A stretch of DNA of 44,134 nucleotides from Phycisphaerales bacterium. GTDB lineage: Bacteria; Planctomycetota; Phycisphaerae; Phycisphaerales; SM1A02. The position numbers and the translations under genes are program-made. Below are positions 6,792 to 16,096 of this stretch, piece after piece. The stretch covers positions 1 through 44,134 of the forward strand of contig JAKVBQ010000026.1 of the NCBI GenBank assembly GCA_022447205.1. Reading direction: 5' to 3'. Each line of letters begins with the position of its first letter. Within the stretch, counting starts at the first letter, position 1. The notes under the pieces were generated by a model that was given only the letters and a program-made list of their open reading frames with translations, made no database searches and was not told the origin of the DNA.

Positions 6792-9416
6792 ATGTCCGGT
6801 CCAGAATCGCAATTCTCGAGAATCGAACACCTCCTCCGGGAGGCACGCGAGGTCTCTCCGCCCCAGCTGGAAACCTGGCTCTCGGGTCTGGATGATCCGC
6901 CCGAGATCGTGGATGCCGTCCGCCGCACCCTGAAGGCTGTTTCGGATCGGACCTCGGACATCCTGCCCACCGAGGCCACCAGAATGGAGACCAGCGCGCC
7001 ATCCGGTGACCGGCTGAAGCCGCCCGGGGGCCTCGAACCCGATCCCCTGACCATCGGGCCCTACGAGGTCAAGCGTCGCCTCGGCGAGGGTGGATTCGGT
7101 GTCGTCTTCCTCGCCCATCAGGAAGAGCCCATCCGGCGTGATGTCGCGATCAAGGTCGTTCGAGCGGGGCTTGGCGGTTCGAACGTGCTCGTGCGTTTCG
7201 AGGCGGAGCGGCAGGCGCTCGCGATGATGAGCCATCCCGGCCTGGCCACGGTCATCGACGCGGGTGCGACCGAGGATGGCGATCCCTACTTCGTCATGGA
7301 GTACGTCGCCGGGAGCCCTGTGGACGAGCTCTGTGATCGGTTGCAACTCGACGTTCGTGGTCGGATCGAGCTCTTCATCGAGATCTGCGAGGCGATCCAG
7401 CATGCACATGGCAAGGGCATCATCCACCGTGATCTCAAGCCGGGGAACATCCTTGTCGCGCCGGACGGAAAGCAACTGCTTCCCCGGGTGATCGATTTCG
7501 GGATCGCGAAGGCGCTCGATCCCGACACCATCGGCACTGGATCGGTGACCGTTGAAGGTCAGTTCATCGGCACGCCGCACTACATGGCTCCCGAGCAGAC
7601 CGGCTTCACCGGACAGGATGTGGACGTGCGGGCAGATGTGTTCTCGCTGGGCTCGGTCCTCTACGAACTGCTCGTCGGACGCACGCCCATCGACCTCGAC
7701 ACGATCGCGCGGGCAAGGGAGGAAGGCGGTCTCGGTGCACTGCAGCAGGTTCTCTGTGAGCGACCGGCGATCAGGGCCAGCACGTGCTTGAACCGCATCC
7801 TTCGTGAGGAGCCGGAACGGGGCGAGTCGATCGCCCGCAGGCGAGGATGCGATGGTCGCGGGCTGGTGCGCCAGCTCAAGGGCGATCTCGACTGGATCCT
7901 CCTCAAGGCACTGGAGATCGATCGTGATCGCAGGTACGAGACACCGCTCGGCCTTGCCGATGACCTGCGCAGGCACCTCGGGCACGAACCGGTCAGGGCG
8001 GGGCCTCCGAGCCGGGCGTATCGGTTCTCGAAGTTCGTTCGCAGGAACCGCGCCGCAGTGGTCGCGGTCGTGGTCGTCTTCGTCGTCCTCGTCGTTGCCG
8101 CCATCTACAGCAACTCCGCTCGGCTCACTGCCGAACAGCGCCTGCAGGAGACGGAAAGCACGCTGACCTACGTCGACAGTTCCATCGGGAAGGCGGTCGA
8201 TCCGTCTTATGGGGGTGGTCGTGACCTGCTCGCCGTCGACTATTTTTCCAATGCGTACGATTCCATCGAGAGTGACGCTTCCCTGTCGCCTCGAGTGAAG
8301 GTCCGTCTCTACCTGATGTACGCCAGGGTGCTCATTGCGCTGAACGACTACGAGAAGGGGGCCGAGTGCGCGCTTGCCGGGCTTGCGGTGATCGAGGAGA
8401 ACGATCTTCAGCAGGACTTCATCGATTCCGCCAATGAGCTGCGTTTCCATCTCGCACAGGCCTGGCGCAGTCAAGGGCTCCAGTCGGATGTCGCCGCCCT
8501 CGAGGAGACGATCGACACCAGCACCCCGGAGTTCATGGCATCGCGTGCGTTCACGCTGCACAACGCCGGTGACTATGACGGTGCTCGCTGGTTCTACGAA
8601 CAGGAACGGGCGAAGCGTTCTCCCGACGGTGATTCCTTCCCGCTTTCCGAATGCCTCGGTTTCCTCGGTCGACTCGACATTGATGAGGGCCGACTCGATT
8701 CCGGCACGGCTCTCATCCGTGATTCAGCGGAGATGTGCGCCCGACTCTCCGAGAACAACGGGAGTTCCGTCGCCGCGAGCTGGCTTGCACTCGGCTCTGC
8801 GGAAGCCGCCGCTCTGCGGCTCGAGGCGGCGCTCGAACACTATGAGAACGCACATGCGCTCTACCTGGACCTCCACGGAACCGGGGAGGTCTTCATGGTG
8901 GAGGTGTGCAGGATCGAGATCGAGGGCCTTCTCGAGGATGCCATGGTGCTCGGCATCGACCTCGAGGCGACCGTGCCTCCGCCGAACGGCATCGCCAACA
9001 CCGATTTTCTCCAGGCGATCATCCTTCGGAACCGAGCCCGGATCCTCCAGCGTGCGGGGCACGGTGATGCGGCGCTCGACCTGATCGAGAGATCCATGGC
9101 TGTCGAGGGTGTCGACGGGGACTACCATCGCCACACTCGACTCGCACTGGCGAGGATGTTGCTCATCGATGGACGAGCGGAGCAGGCGCTCGAGGTGATC
9201 GACGAGCTTCTTGCCGAACTTCCCTTCGAGTCCGCGGACGCCCTGCCAGGGGAGCCCCCGGCCCGGGCGATGCGAGTGGGGATCCTCATCGAGCTCGATC
9301 GCCTGCCTGAAGCTCGACTTGAACTGGACCGGCTCCGCGCACTTCGAAGTGCGTTTCCGGCGGAGTCGCCTCCCCAGGCCACCATCAACAACTATCAGTC
9401 GCTCCTGAACGAGTGA
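6792..9416 (+). CDS. Membrane-anchored serine/threonine protein kinase with TPR-like C-terminal region
   Basis: Hanks-type protein kinase of 874 residues. The kinase domain spans about 88-400: glycine loop LGEGGFGVV, ATP-binding K121 in VAIKVV, catalytic loop IIHRDLKPGN with D214, DFG D235, and GTPHYMAPEQ of the activation/P+1 loop. An insertion at about 310-365 precedes the last kinase helices. The HLGHEPVRAGPPSRAYRFSK stretch before the membrane is a pattern I associate with planctomycete kinases. One hydrophobic helix follows (about 421-438), then about 430 residues of helical, alanine/leucine-rich sequence consistent with TPR repeats, which would lie outside the cytoplasm. I start at the ATG at 6792 (MSGPESQFSR); the open frame back to 6639 overlaps the start of ptsI and is not credible. 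Substrates are unknown. The next gene encodes a large exported protein, but a functional link is only suggested by order. Confidence 0.9.
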   Translation: MSGPESQFSRIEHLLREAREVSPPQLETWLSGLDDPPEIVDAVRRTLKAVSDRTSDILPTEATRMETSAPSGDRLKPPGGLEPDPLTIGPYEVKRRLGEGGFGVVFLAHQEEPIRRDVAIKVVRAGLGGSNVLVRFEAERQALAMMSHPGLATVIDAGATEDGDPYFVMEYVAGSPVDELCDRLQLDVRGRIELFIEICEAIQHAHGKGIIHRDLKPGNILVAPDGKQLLPRVIDFGIAKALDPDTIGTGSVTVEGQFIGTPHYMAPEQTGFTGQDVDVRADVFSLGSVLYELLVGRTPIDLDTIARAREEGGLGALQQVLCERPAIRASTCLNRILREEPERGESIARRRGCDGRGLVRQLKGDLDWILLKALEIDRDRRYETPLGLADDLRRHLGHEPVRAGPPSRAYRFSKFVRRNRAAVVAVVVVFVVLVVAAIYSNSARLTAEQRLQETESTLTYVDSSIGKAVDPSYGGGRDLLAVDYFSNAYDSIESDASLSPRVKVRLYLMYARVLIALNDYEKGAECALAGLAVIEENDLQQDFIDSANELRFHLAQAWRSQGLQSDVAALEETIDTSTPEFMASRAFTLHNAGDYDGARWFYEQERAKRSPDGDSFPLSECLGFLGRLDIDEGRLDSGTALIRDSAEMCARLSENNGSSVAASWLALGSAEAAALRLEAALEHYENAHALYLDLHGTGEVFMVEVCRIEIEGLLEDAMVLGIDLEATVPPPNGIANTDFLQAIILRNRARILQRAGHGDAALDLIERSMAVEGVDGDYHRHTRLALARMLLIDGRAEQALEVIDELLAELPFESADALPGEPPARAMRVGILIELDRLPEARLELDRLRALRSAFPAESPPQATINNYQSLLNE

Positions 9417-9427
9417 CGGCCTGCCAA

Positions 9428-9471
9428 GTGACCTTTTCGCTTCAATCTCGGCGGTAAGTCGGTCACATTTT
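9428..9471 (+). terminator. Weak stem-loop after the kinase gene
   Basis: GTGACC (9428-9433) can pair with GGTCAC (9461-9466), which is followed by ATTTT. The loop is long (27 bases) and the stem only 6 bp, so termination here is plausible but not strong. Confidence 0.3.
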
Positions 9472-9538
9472 CCCGGTTCGCATCTATTTTGAAGTGCCTG
9501 CTCAAGGGCTGGGTCGAGAGTCTTCTGGAGCTCACTGG

Positions 9539-12500
9539 ATGATGCAACCTGCCGCAACCGGATCAGCTGCCCTGGTCATCCTTTGCCTTGCACTGTCCGC
9601 GCATGGCCAGGAGGATCGATTCGAGGACTTCATCATCACGCCCGAGACCACCTCGACGGTGAATCGACAGCTCGGGTCGGTGATCGCCGCGGACGAGGAA
9701 CACCTCGCCATCGGGCTCAAGGATCCGGCCGACGGTTTCGATGGTGGGACCCTGCTCTTCATGAAGCGACCGTTCCCGGGTGACAGCTGGGTCGAGATCG
9801 ACAGCATCGCCGGACCGGGCGACGGCGGTGACGAGATCGCGGCGGTTCTCGCCATGGATGACGGTTCCCTGGTCGCCACCAGCACTGAATTCGGTGCGCT
9901 CCCCGAGGTCACGCTCTACCGCTATTCAAGCCAGTCCGACGACTGGACCGGCTGGACCCGGGTGCTTGCACGACCGGTCTCCGCGTCCGAACAGTTCGGT
10001 TCGAGTCTCGATATCGACGGCGATCTCATCGCGGTGGGTGACCCCGGTGCGAACCGGGTCTTCATCTATCGGTTCACGACGGATTCGGTGGGACTCATCG
10101 ATACCGTGCTGCCCCAATCGGGAGCCTCCCAGGTCTTCGGCTGGTCGGTCGGCATCGACGGCGACTGGCTCGCGGTCGGTGATCCACGGGATGGCACGGG
10201 GCGAGTCGAGGTACACCGACTCAATGACGGATCCGGCAGCTCGATTCACAACGTCCTCGAGGGGGATCCCGGAGAGCTCGTCGAGGGTGATGAGTTCGGC
10301 GCCGTGGTCTCGATGGATGAAGGGGCTCTTGCCGTCGGTATCCACAGGTTCGGCGGCACTCCCGGCAGGATCAAGATCTACAACCTGGTCGCGTTCGAAG
10401 GTGGGGAGTCCTGGTACTTCTACCACCAGGCGGATGCCGTCGACGGCATCGAGCGTTTTCCGCGTTCGATCGATGTCGAGGCCGGTGTCGTGATCGCCGG
10501 TGCGCCGGGGCAGTTCCTCGGATCCGACAGTGGTGCGGTCATGGTGTTCAGGTTCAGTGGGAATGCATGGAACAATTCGGAGAACTTCCGGCTCCAGGGT
10601 GATGATTCGGGGTTCCAGATGGGTGACGCCGTCGCGCTTGCCGGGACCCAGGCCCTCGTCGGCATTCCTGCGCGCGAACTCGGGGGATTTCCCCCCCAGT
10701 TGGTGGGTGGCATCGCCTCCTACGACATGGACTGTGACGGCAACGGCGTTGCCGACGCCCTCGAGATCATGCTCGGTACCACGGCGGACTACGACCAGGA
10801 CGGGATCCCGGACTTCTGCGAGTTCGACGAGTTCGTCCTGGTGCCCTTCGACTTCGAGACGATCCAGTCCGCGATCGACACGGGTGGTGGGCGGGTGATC
10901 CTGCTCGAGCCGGGCACTTTCGCGGAGGAGGTCGTCGCCGACGGTGTCGACGTCGACATCAGGGCTTTCGACCCACAGGACCTTCCGATCTGGAGAACTT
11001 CGTTCGCGGCTGGAACGGCCATCGCCATCGAATCGGGTGACCTGCATCTCGAGAGGATTCTCTTCGACGGCAATCGGACCGCGGTCGATGCCGCTTCATC
11101 GGAACTGACGACGATCGAATGCGGTTTCACGGCGAACGGCTACGGGATGCAACTCCTGGACGTCTCGCTCGATGCCACGAGTTGCGTCTTCAATGGCAAC
11201 ATCTCGATCGGCGATGGTGGATCGGCGATCAAGGCGGACCGGACCGACCTTGACCTGGACACCTGTGAGTTCCGCGCCAATGGCGGGAACTCCTCCGACA
11301 GTGACTCGCACCTGGGAGGTGCCATCCAGATCGGTTCCGGGAACGGCAACGGCATCAGGGCGCGGAACTGCCTCTTCGCCGGCAACCAGGCGCTCGTCCG
11401 CCATGCCCTGCTTCCGGTCGCTGACCAGGGCCAGGCCATCGGCGGGGCGGTTCATGCATCATTGCTTGATGGGCCTTCGTTCTTCTACCAGTGCACGTTC
11501 TCCGACAACTTCGCCGAAGCCAGCCTCGAGCGCCTTCCGGGTGGATCATCGGCCAGCAACAACGCGAAGTGCGGTGCGCTCTGGACGAGAATCGATGGTC
11601 GAACCCTCGGCATCAGCGAGTGCATCTTCGAGCGGAACGAGAGCCGGGCCCTCGACATCCTCGGTTCGACCGGCTTCGCGAGCGAGGGGACGTTGCATGT
11701 CGCCGCTTTCGCGAGCGGGGACGTCGATTTCACGAATTCCACGGTGCGTGACTCGGTGTGCACGATCGCCTATCCCGACGGGACCATCACCGAGACCCCG
11801 AGGGTTCTCGCTGCGTCCGTGAAGTTCTATTCCCTCGACAGCGTGTCGATCGCGCAGAGTCGTTTCGAGCGATCGGGATACCTGGACTGCAGTGGCATCG
11901 GCCTGGCGGACATGTTCATCGGCATGACCGAATCGGAGTTCGTGGACTGCGGTATGGCCGACCTCCAGAAGCCGGCCAACGCCGTCAGCTGCACGTTCAT
12001 CGGAACCAGGCTCAAGATCAGTGGCGATGTCATCGGATGCGATTTCGAGAGCATCACCAGCGACTCTTCGAGCGCACTGCACTTCTACGTCCAGGACGAG
12101 CCCCGGGCACTCATCAACAGCGACTTCCACCGGATCTCCGCCGAGACCGTCATTTCGGGTCCCAGTGCGGCCCTGCCGGTGAACCTCGTCGGGACCACGA
12201 TCTGCGGGAACGCCACGCCTCCCTTCGAGTCGGACCTGGTCTGGAACAACAATGGTGGGAACATGGTCGAGGGTGGCGGCAACGGGGCCATGCCCTGCCC
12301 TGCGGGAGGGACGCTGTCCGTTCCGGGTGATCATGCAACGATCGAGGATGCACTCCTGGCGGCGAACAACGAGGACACCATCCTGCTCGGATCCGGTCTC
12401 TTCATGGAATCGATCGACCTCCGTGGATTCGGGAGCCTGACCATTGCCGGTTCGGGGGCCGCCCAGACCACCATCGATCCCCCTTCGGGTGAGGCCGGTG

Positions 12501-15253
12501 TGCTCGTCCATGGCGGTGCCGTCTCGATCCGTGATCTCACGATCTCCGGTGCTTCCACGGGTGTCCTTGCACACAGCGGGACGCTCGTGATCAACGATGT
12601 CGTTCTCGAGAACAACACGGGGAGCCGTGGTGCCGGCATCAACCTCGGTTCCGGTTGGGATGAGACCGTCGGTGATGGCGCCGAGGCGTATCTCCTTGAC
12701 ACGATCATCCGCAACAACAGCGCTGTCGGGGACGGTGGTGGCATCTTCGTCGCTTCCGACGCGGCCCTGGTCGTCGAATCCTCGTTGTTCGACACCAACA
12801 CCGCTGGCGGTGGTGGGGGTGGCGCGTGCATCGAGGAAGGTGCGCGAACCGTGTCGTTCGCAGGGACGGACTTCGACTTCAACATCGCATCCGACAATGG
12901 TGGCGGACTTCTTGCCGGTGAAGTCGAGCTTCTGGAACTCGTCGAAGTCGACATGTCCGGCAATTCGGCGGGGATGTTCGGTGGAGGGGCTCGCGTGGTG
13001 GCCGCCGACCTGGTCGACTGCGCCTTCGTCGGGAACACCGCCGGCGAGGTCGGTGGTGGCGTGCGCTCCGACGGATCGTCCTTCCTTGAAGGCTGCTCAT
13101 TCCAGCTGAACGTCGCCGGTATCGGTGGTGGCATGGCGTCCACCGCCATTCCCAGCTTCGTCGACGGGTTCACCGCCTGCGGGAACATCGGTGGTGACTG
13201 GTACGGTGACCTGCGCGAAATGAACGGGGTCGTTCTCTTCTGTTCCACTGACTGCAACAGCAATGGTGTCCCTGACGAGGAGGAGATCGATGGTGGTCTG
13301 GTCGACGACTGCAACGACAACGGCATTCCCGATGTCTGCGAGGATCTCCCTGATCTCGATGGCAACGGCATTCCCGATGAATGTGATTCCGCCTCCGACA
13401 TGAAGGTTCTCGTTTCGGTTCTGGATGTGGTCGATGGTCTTCCCGCCGGTGCGATCGATGTCCAGGGGCGTCCGCTCTTCAGGAGTGGCGAGCGCACGCA
13501 CGACATGCTGGTCCTTGATCCGGACGGGGCGGGTTCGGTCGTGTCGATCCGGCCCGACGGCCTCGGTGGCTATGAAGCGGGCACCACGTTGTCCGGCGAT
13601 GCCTTTGAACGCTGCTGCGTGACGCCCTTCGATGTCGAGGGCATGTGCATCAACAACGGTCCCGCAGGTGGCGCGAGCCTGGCCTTCGCGCGTGGTGATG
13701 TCATGATCTCCCATCCCACCGGTGACACCGGACTCTTCGACGAGGAACTGGAGATGTACTACGCCTGCGATGCTCCGGCAGGCTCCGGTCTTCCCTCGCC
13801 AATCACCGACTTCGATCTTGCTCCCGAGACGAACCACCTGGTCGCGGTCAGGTACGTCGAGGAGAACGAGGATGAAGGTGGTCTCGCACGAGCACGTCCC
13901 TCGAGGCAGGGTCAGGTGCTGCTTGCCGCGCCCACCGCCAGTACCGGTTCGAAGCCGTCTTCCAGTCGGCGCGGTTCCGGGCAGGGGGGTACCGGTCCCT
14001 ACCCCGGAGTCGATGCGGAGAACGCCTACGGGCTCTCGATCAGGACGTTCTCGACCGGGACGTTCGATGGGGACCTGAACGACGATCTGATCACGTTGCA
14101 TCCCGACGAGAACAGCTTCTCGATCCGCAACTTCACCGGTCTCGCCGACTACATCGATCCCGACACGGACGAGCTCATTCCCTCCGGCGCGACCTGGAGC
14201 GAGCCGACCTTCGTCTCGACCGTCGATGCCGGGCTTGGCATGGTCGTCGGGAGCTTCATCGATTTCGCCGGAGACGAGGATGACGGCCTCGATGATGTCG
14301 CCGTCGTCGTCGACGCGCCATCGGGTCCTGCACTCAGGATCTGGGCGAGCACCGGCCCGAACACCATGGTTCGTCTGGGCGGTGACTACGTCCTGATCGG
14401 TGAGAACTTCAGTCTCGGCAAGACTCGCATCGACAGTTCCGGCACCGAGGCGATCCTGCTTGCACAGCGTGATCCCGGCGGGAACGCCTACCTCGATCAT
14501 GGCGTGTTCGATCCCCTGGACGAATCGATGGAGTACGGGTGGATCGCGCTGGGTGGTGGAGAGGTCCTTGCGGTCAGCAGCGCACCGGTTCGCTTCGGTG
14601 TGTCCGACCGTGAAGTGATCGCCGTTCTGCTGGATGTGGGGACAGGCACCTCGATGACTCTCGTCGAGATGAGCAAGCGTCCCGGCATGCTTCCCCCTTC
14701 CAACGACGAATGCCTGTCGGCCGAGGTCGTTGCAACGGGATCGGTTCCGTTCTCCACCGTCGGTGCCACCACCGGGGGTTCCCTGCTGCCTGCCGAGTGC
14801 CAGTCCGATGGCAGTCTTCAGATTCGCAACGACATCTGGTTCAGCTGGACCGCTCCCTGCTCCGGTGAGGTCTCGATCTCCACCTGCGGGACCGCGGATT
14901 TCGACACATGGCTCGTTGCATACGCCGGTGGCTGCGAGGGTGCGGTCGTGGGATGCAACGACGAGAATGTCGACTGTCCTGATTCGACTTCATCGATGAC
15001 GATCGATGCGATCTCCGGCGAGACCTACCTCATTCGCGTCGGTTCATGGTCAACCATCGGCGAAGGCGAGGGAACACTCGTCATCACCTGTCCCGGCACG
15101 TCATCCGACATCAATGGTGACGGCCTGGTCGACGGTGCGGATCTCACCCTGTTGCTCGGCAACTGGGGGCAGCCGGGTGCGACCGACCTTGACAAGGACG
15201 GAGACACCGACGGTGCGGATCTCGCCCAGCTCCTGGGTGACTGGGGAAGTTGA
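9539..15253 (+). CDS. Large exported beta-propeller/beta-helix protein with C-terminal dockerin-like doublet
   Basis: A secreted protein of 1904 residues. It begins with a signal peptide (MMQPAATGSAALVILCLALS, probable cleavage after AHG). Residues about 25-400 are FG-GAP-like beta-propeller repeats (DGDLIAVGDPGANRVFIYRF, DGDWLAVGDP). A DCDGNGVADALE...DYDQDGIPDFCE spacer leads into a long right-handed beta-helix region (about 445-1230) rich in NNTG, GGG and DFDFN turns. A second spacer has DCNSNGVPDEEE and DCNDNGIPDVCE. Then comes an FG-GAP/unknown region, a cysteine-containing domain (about 1720-1850; NDECLSAEVV, WFSWTAPCSGEVSISTCGT), and finally two EF-hand-like loops, DINGDGLVDGADL and DKDGDTDGADL. 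GGAG lies 8 bases before the ATG at 9539. Surface display or adhesion is inferred; no enzymatic motif is seen. Confidence 0.9.
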   Translation: MMQPAATGSAALVILCLALSAHGQEDRFEDFIITPETTSTVNRQLGSVIAADEEHLAIGLKDPADGFDGGTLLFMKRPFPGDSWVEIDSIAGPGDGGDEIAAVLAMDDGSLVATSTEFGALPEVTLYRYSSQSDDWTGWTRVLARPVSASEQFGSSLDIDGDLIAVGDPGANRVFIYRFTTDSVGLIDTVLPQSGASQVFGWSVGIDGDWLAVGDPRDGTGRVEVHRLNDGSGSSIHNVLEGDPGELVEGDEFGAVVSMDEGALAVGIHRFGGTPGRIKIYNLVAFEGGESWYFYHQADAVDGIERFPRSIDVEAGVVIAGAPGQFLGSDSGAVMVFRFSGNAWNNSENFRLQGDDSGFQMGDAVALAGTQALVGIPARELGGFPPQLVGGIASYDMDCDGNGVADALEIMLGTTADYDQDGIPDFCEFDEFVLVPFDFETIQSAIDTGGGRVILLEPGTFAEEVVADGVDVDIRAFDPQDLPIWRTSFAAGTAIAIESGDLHLERILFDGNRTAVDAASSELTTIECGFTANGYGMQLLDVSLDATSCVFNGNISIGDGGSAIKADRTDLDLDTCEFRANGGNSSDSDSHLGGAIQIGSGNGNGIRARNCLFAGNQALVRHALLPVADQGQAIGGAVHASLLDGPSFFYQCTFSDNFAEASLERLPGGSSASNNAKCGALWTRIDGRTLGISECIFERNESRALDILGSTGFASEGTLHVAAFASGDVDFTNSTVRDSVCTIAYPDGTITETPRVLAASVKFYSLDSVSIAQSRFERSGYLDCSGIGLADMFIGMTESEFVDCGMADLQKPANAVSCTFIGTRLKISGDVIGCDFESITSDSSSALHFYVQDEPRALINSDFHRISAETVISGPSAALPVNLVGTTICGNATPPFESDLVWNNNGGNMVEGGGNGAMPCPAGGTLSVPGDHATIEDALLAANNEDTILLGSGLFMESIDLRGFGSLTIAGSGAAQTTIDPPSGEAGVLVHGGAVSIRDLTISGASTGVLAHSGTLVINDVVLENNTGSRGAGINLGSGWDETVGDGAEAYLLDTIIRNNSAVGDGGGIFVASDAALVVESSLFDTNTAGGGGGGACIEEGARTVSFAGTDFDFNIASDNGGGLLAGEVELLELVEVDMSGNSAGMFGGGARVVAADLVDCAFVGNTAGEVGGGVRSDGSSFLEGCSFQLNVAGIGGGMASTAIPSFVDGFTACGNIGGDWYGDLREMNGVVLFCSTDCNSNGVPDEEEIDGGLVDDCNDNGIPDVCEDLPDLDGNGIPDECDSASDMKVLVSVLDVVDGLPAGAIDVQGRPLFRSGERTHDMLVLDPDGAGSVVSIRPDGLGGYEAGTTLSGDAFERCCVTPFDVEGMCINNGPAGGASLAFARGDVMISHPTGDTGLFDEELEMYYACDAPAGSGLPSPITDFDLAPETNHLVAVRYVEENEDEGGLARARPSRQGQVLLAAPTASTGSKPSSSRRGSGQGGTGPYPGVDAENAYGLSIRTFSTGTFDGDLNDDLITLHPDENSFSIRNFTGLADYIDPDTDELIPSGATWSEPTFVSTVDAGLGMVVGSFIDFAGDEDDGLDDVAVVVDAPSGPALRIWASTGPNTMVRLGGDYVLIGENFSLGKTRIDSSGTEAILLAQRDPGGNAYLDHGVFDPLDESMEYGWIALGGGEVLAVSSAPVRFGVSDREVIAVLLDVGTGTSMTLVEMSKRPGMLPPSNDECLSAEVVATGSVPFSTVGATTGGSLLPAECQSDGSLQIRNDIWFSWTAPCSGEVSISTCGTADFDTWLVAYAGGCEGAVVGCNDENVDCPDSTSSMTIDAISGETYLIRVGSWSTIGEGEGTLVITCPGTSSDINGDGLVDGADLTLLLGNWGQPGATDLDKDGDTDGADLAQLLGDWGS

Positions 15254-15350
15254 TTGCCGATCGGATTCCGTTGGCTTGTCGAGGCCGTTCATTTCCTGCA
15301 AGGTATGTGCGTGGTGGGGTGCGTCGCCTCACGCCCAGGCGAGCAGTCCG

Positions 15351-16007
15351 ATGCCACGCTTTCTCGACCGGGAACGTTCGCTTCTCGTCACCACCAACAT
15401 GAAGGTGCTCTATTCCTCGCTCTGTCGTCAGGCGGATCTCCAGCTGATCGGTGAAGCGAGATTCCTTCGGGAGATCCTGTCCGGTCGTCGGCATCTGCAC
15501 CTGATGTTCGCCAGGGATCCCTACGATCGCCTGGTCTCCGCCTGGATCGACAAGTTCCAGACCCATCCTCACTGGTTGGGCACGCCACGCTTCAAGGGAT
15601 GGCAGAAGATCCAGTACCGCTGTCTCGACACCCTCGGCATCCGAAGGGATGCCGGTGACGAGGTGATCCGGGATGCCCTGCTCGGGGTGGACTTTTCCTT
15701 CTTCATGAAGCAGCTGCCCTCGCTCTACTGGCGTGACGCTCATCTGCGACCACAGCATTACCGCATGTCCCTCTCGGTCAGGATGCTCGTTCGTCTCTTC
15801 CCGCTGAGGATCGACGAACTCGTCAGGATCGAGGACATGGACCATGGCCATCTCCTTGCCGACCATGGGATCGACCTCGGTTCGATCCGGGAGAACGCCA
15901 CATCACACGGACCTTCTTCCGAGTACTTCACTCCGGCACTTCGTGCGATCGCCGATCGAATCTACCGGAAGGACTTCGATCGCCTCGGCTATTCGCGACA
16001 CCGCTGA
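15351..16007 (+). CDS. Small sulfotransferase-family protein
   Basis: A protein of 218 residues that looks like the carbohydrate sulfotransferase group using PAPS as donor. The N-terminus LLVTTNMKVLYSSL has the position and shape of the 5'-phosphosulfate-binding loop, and FARDPYDRLVSAW (residues 53-65) is the 3'-phosphate-binding motif with R55 and S63. Downstream helices such as FFMKQLPSLYWRDAHLRPQH fit the family. I start at the ATG at 15351; the frame is open for 115 codons further upstream, but that part overlaps the dockerin gene out of frame. There is no clear Shine-Dalgarno, only a small TCGCCT/AGGCGA stem at 15324-15342. It has no signal peptide. It follows the dockerin gene by 97 bases, which suggests co-transcription and perhaps sulfation of a surface glycan. 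The acceptor is unknown. Confidence 0.75.
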   Translation: MPRFLDRERSLLVTTNMKVLYSSLCRQADLQLIGEARFLREILSGRRHLHLMFARDPYDRLVSAWIDKFQTHPHWLGTPRFKGWQKIQYRCLDTLGIRRDAGDEVIRDALLGVDFSFFMKQLPSLYWRDAHLRPQHYRMSLSVRMLVRLFPLRIDELVRIEDMDHGHLLADHGIDLGSIRENATSHGPSSEYFTPALRAIADRIYRKDFDRLGYSRHR

Positions 16008-16035
16008 GTCCGTGCCGAACTGTCCGATCAATGAA

Positions 16036-16072
16036 AAGGGACGAGCCCGTATGGGCTCGTCCCTTGCTGTTT
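16036..16072. terminator. Strong bidirectional intrinsic terminator
   Basis: A perfect 13-bp stem (AAGGGACGAGCCC, loop GTAT, GGGCTCGTCCCTT) lies between the convergent sulfotransferase and dnaK genes. A short T-rich stretch follows on the plus strand, and an AAAA on the left gives TTTT for the minus-strand transcript, so it should serve both genes. Confidence 0.9.
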
Positions 16073-16096
16073 CTGTCCTCTCGGGTCGACGGGAAC

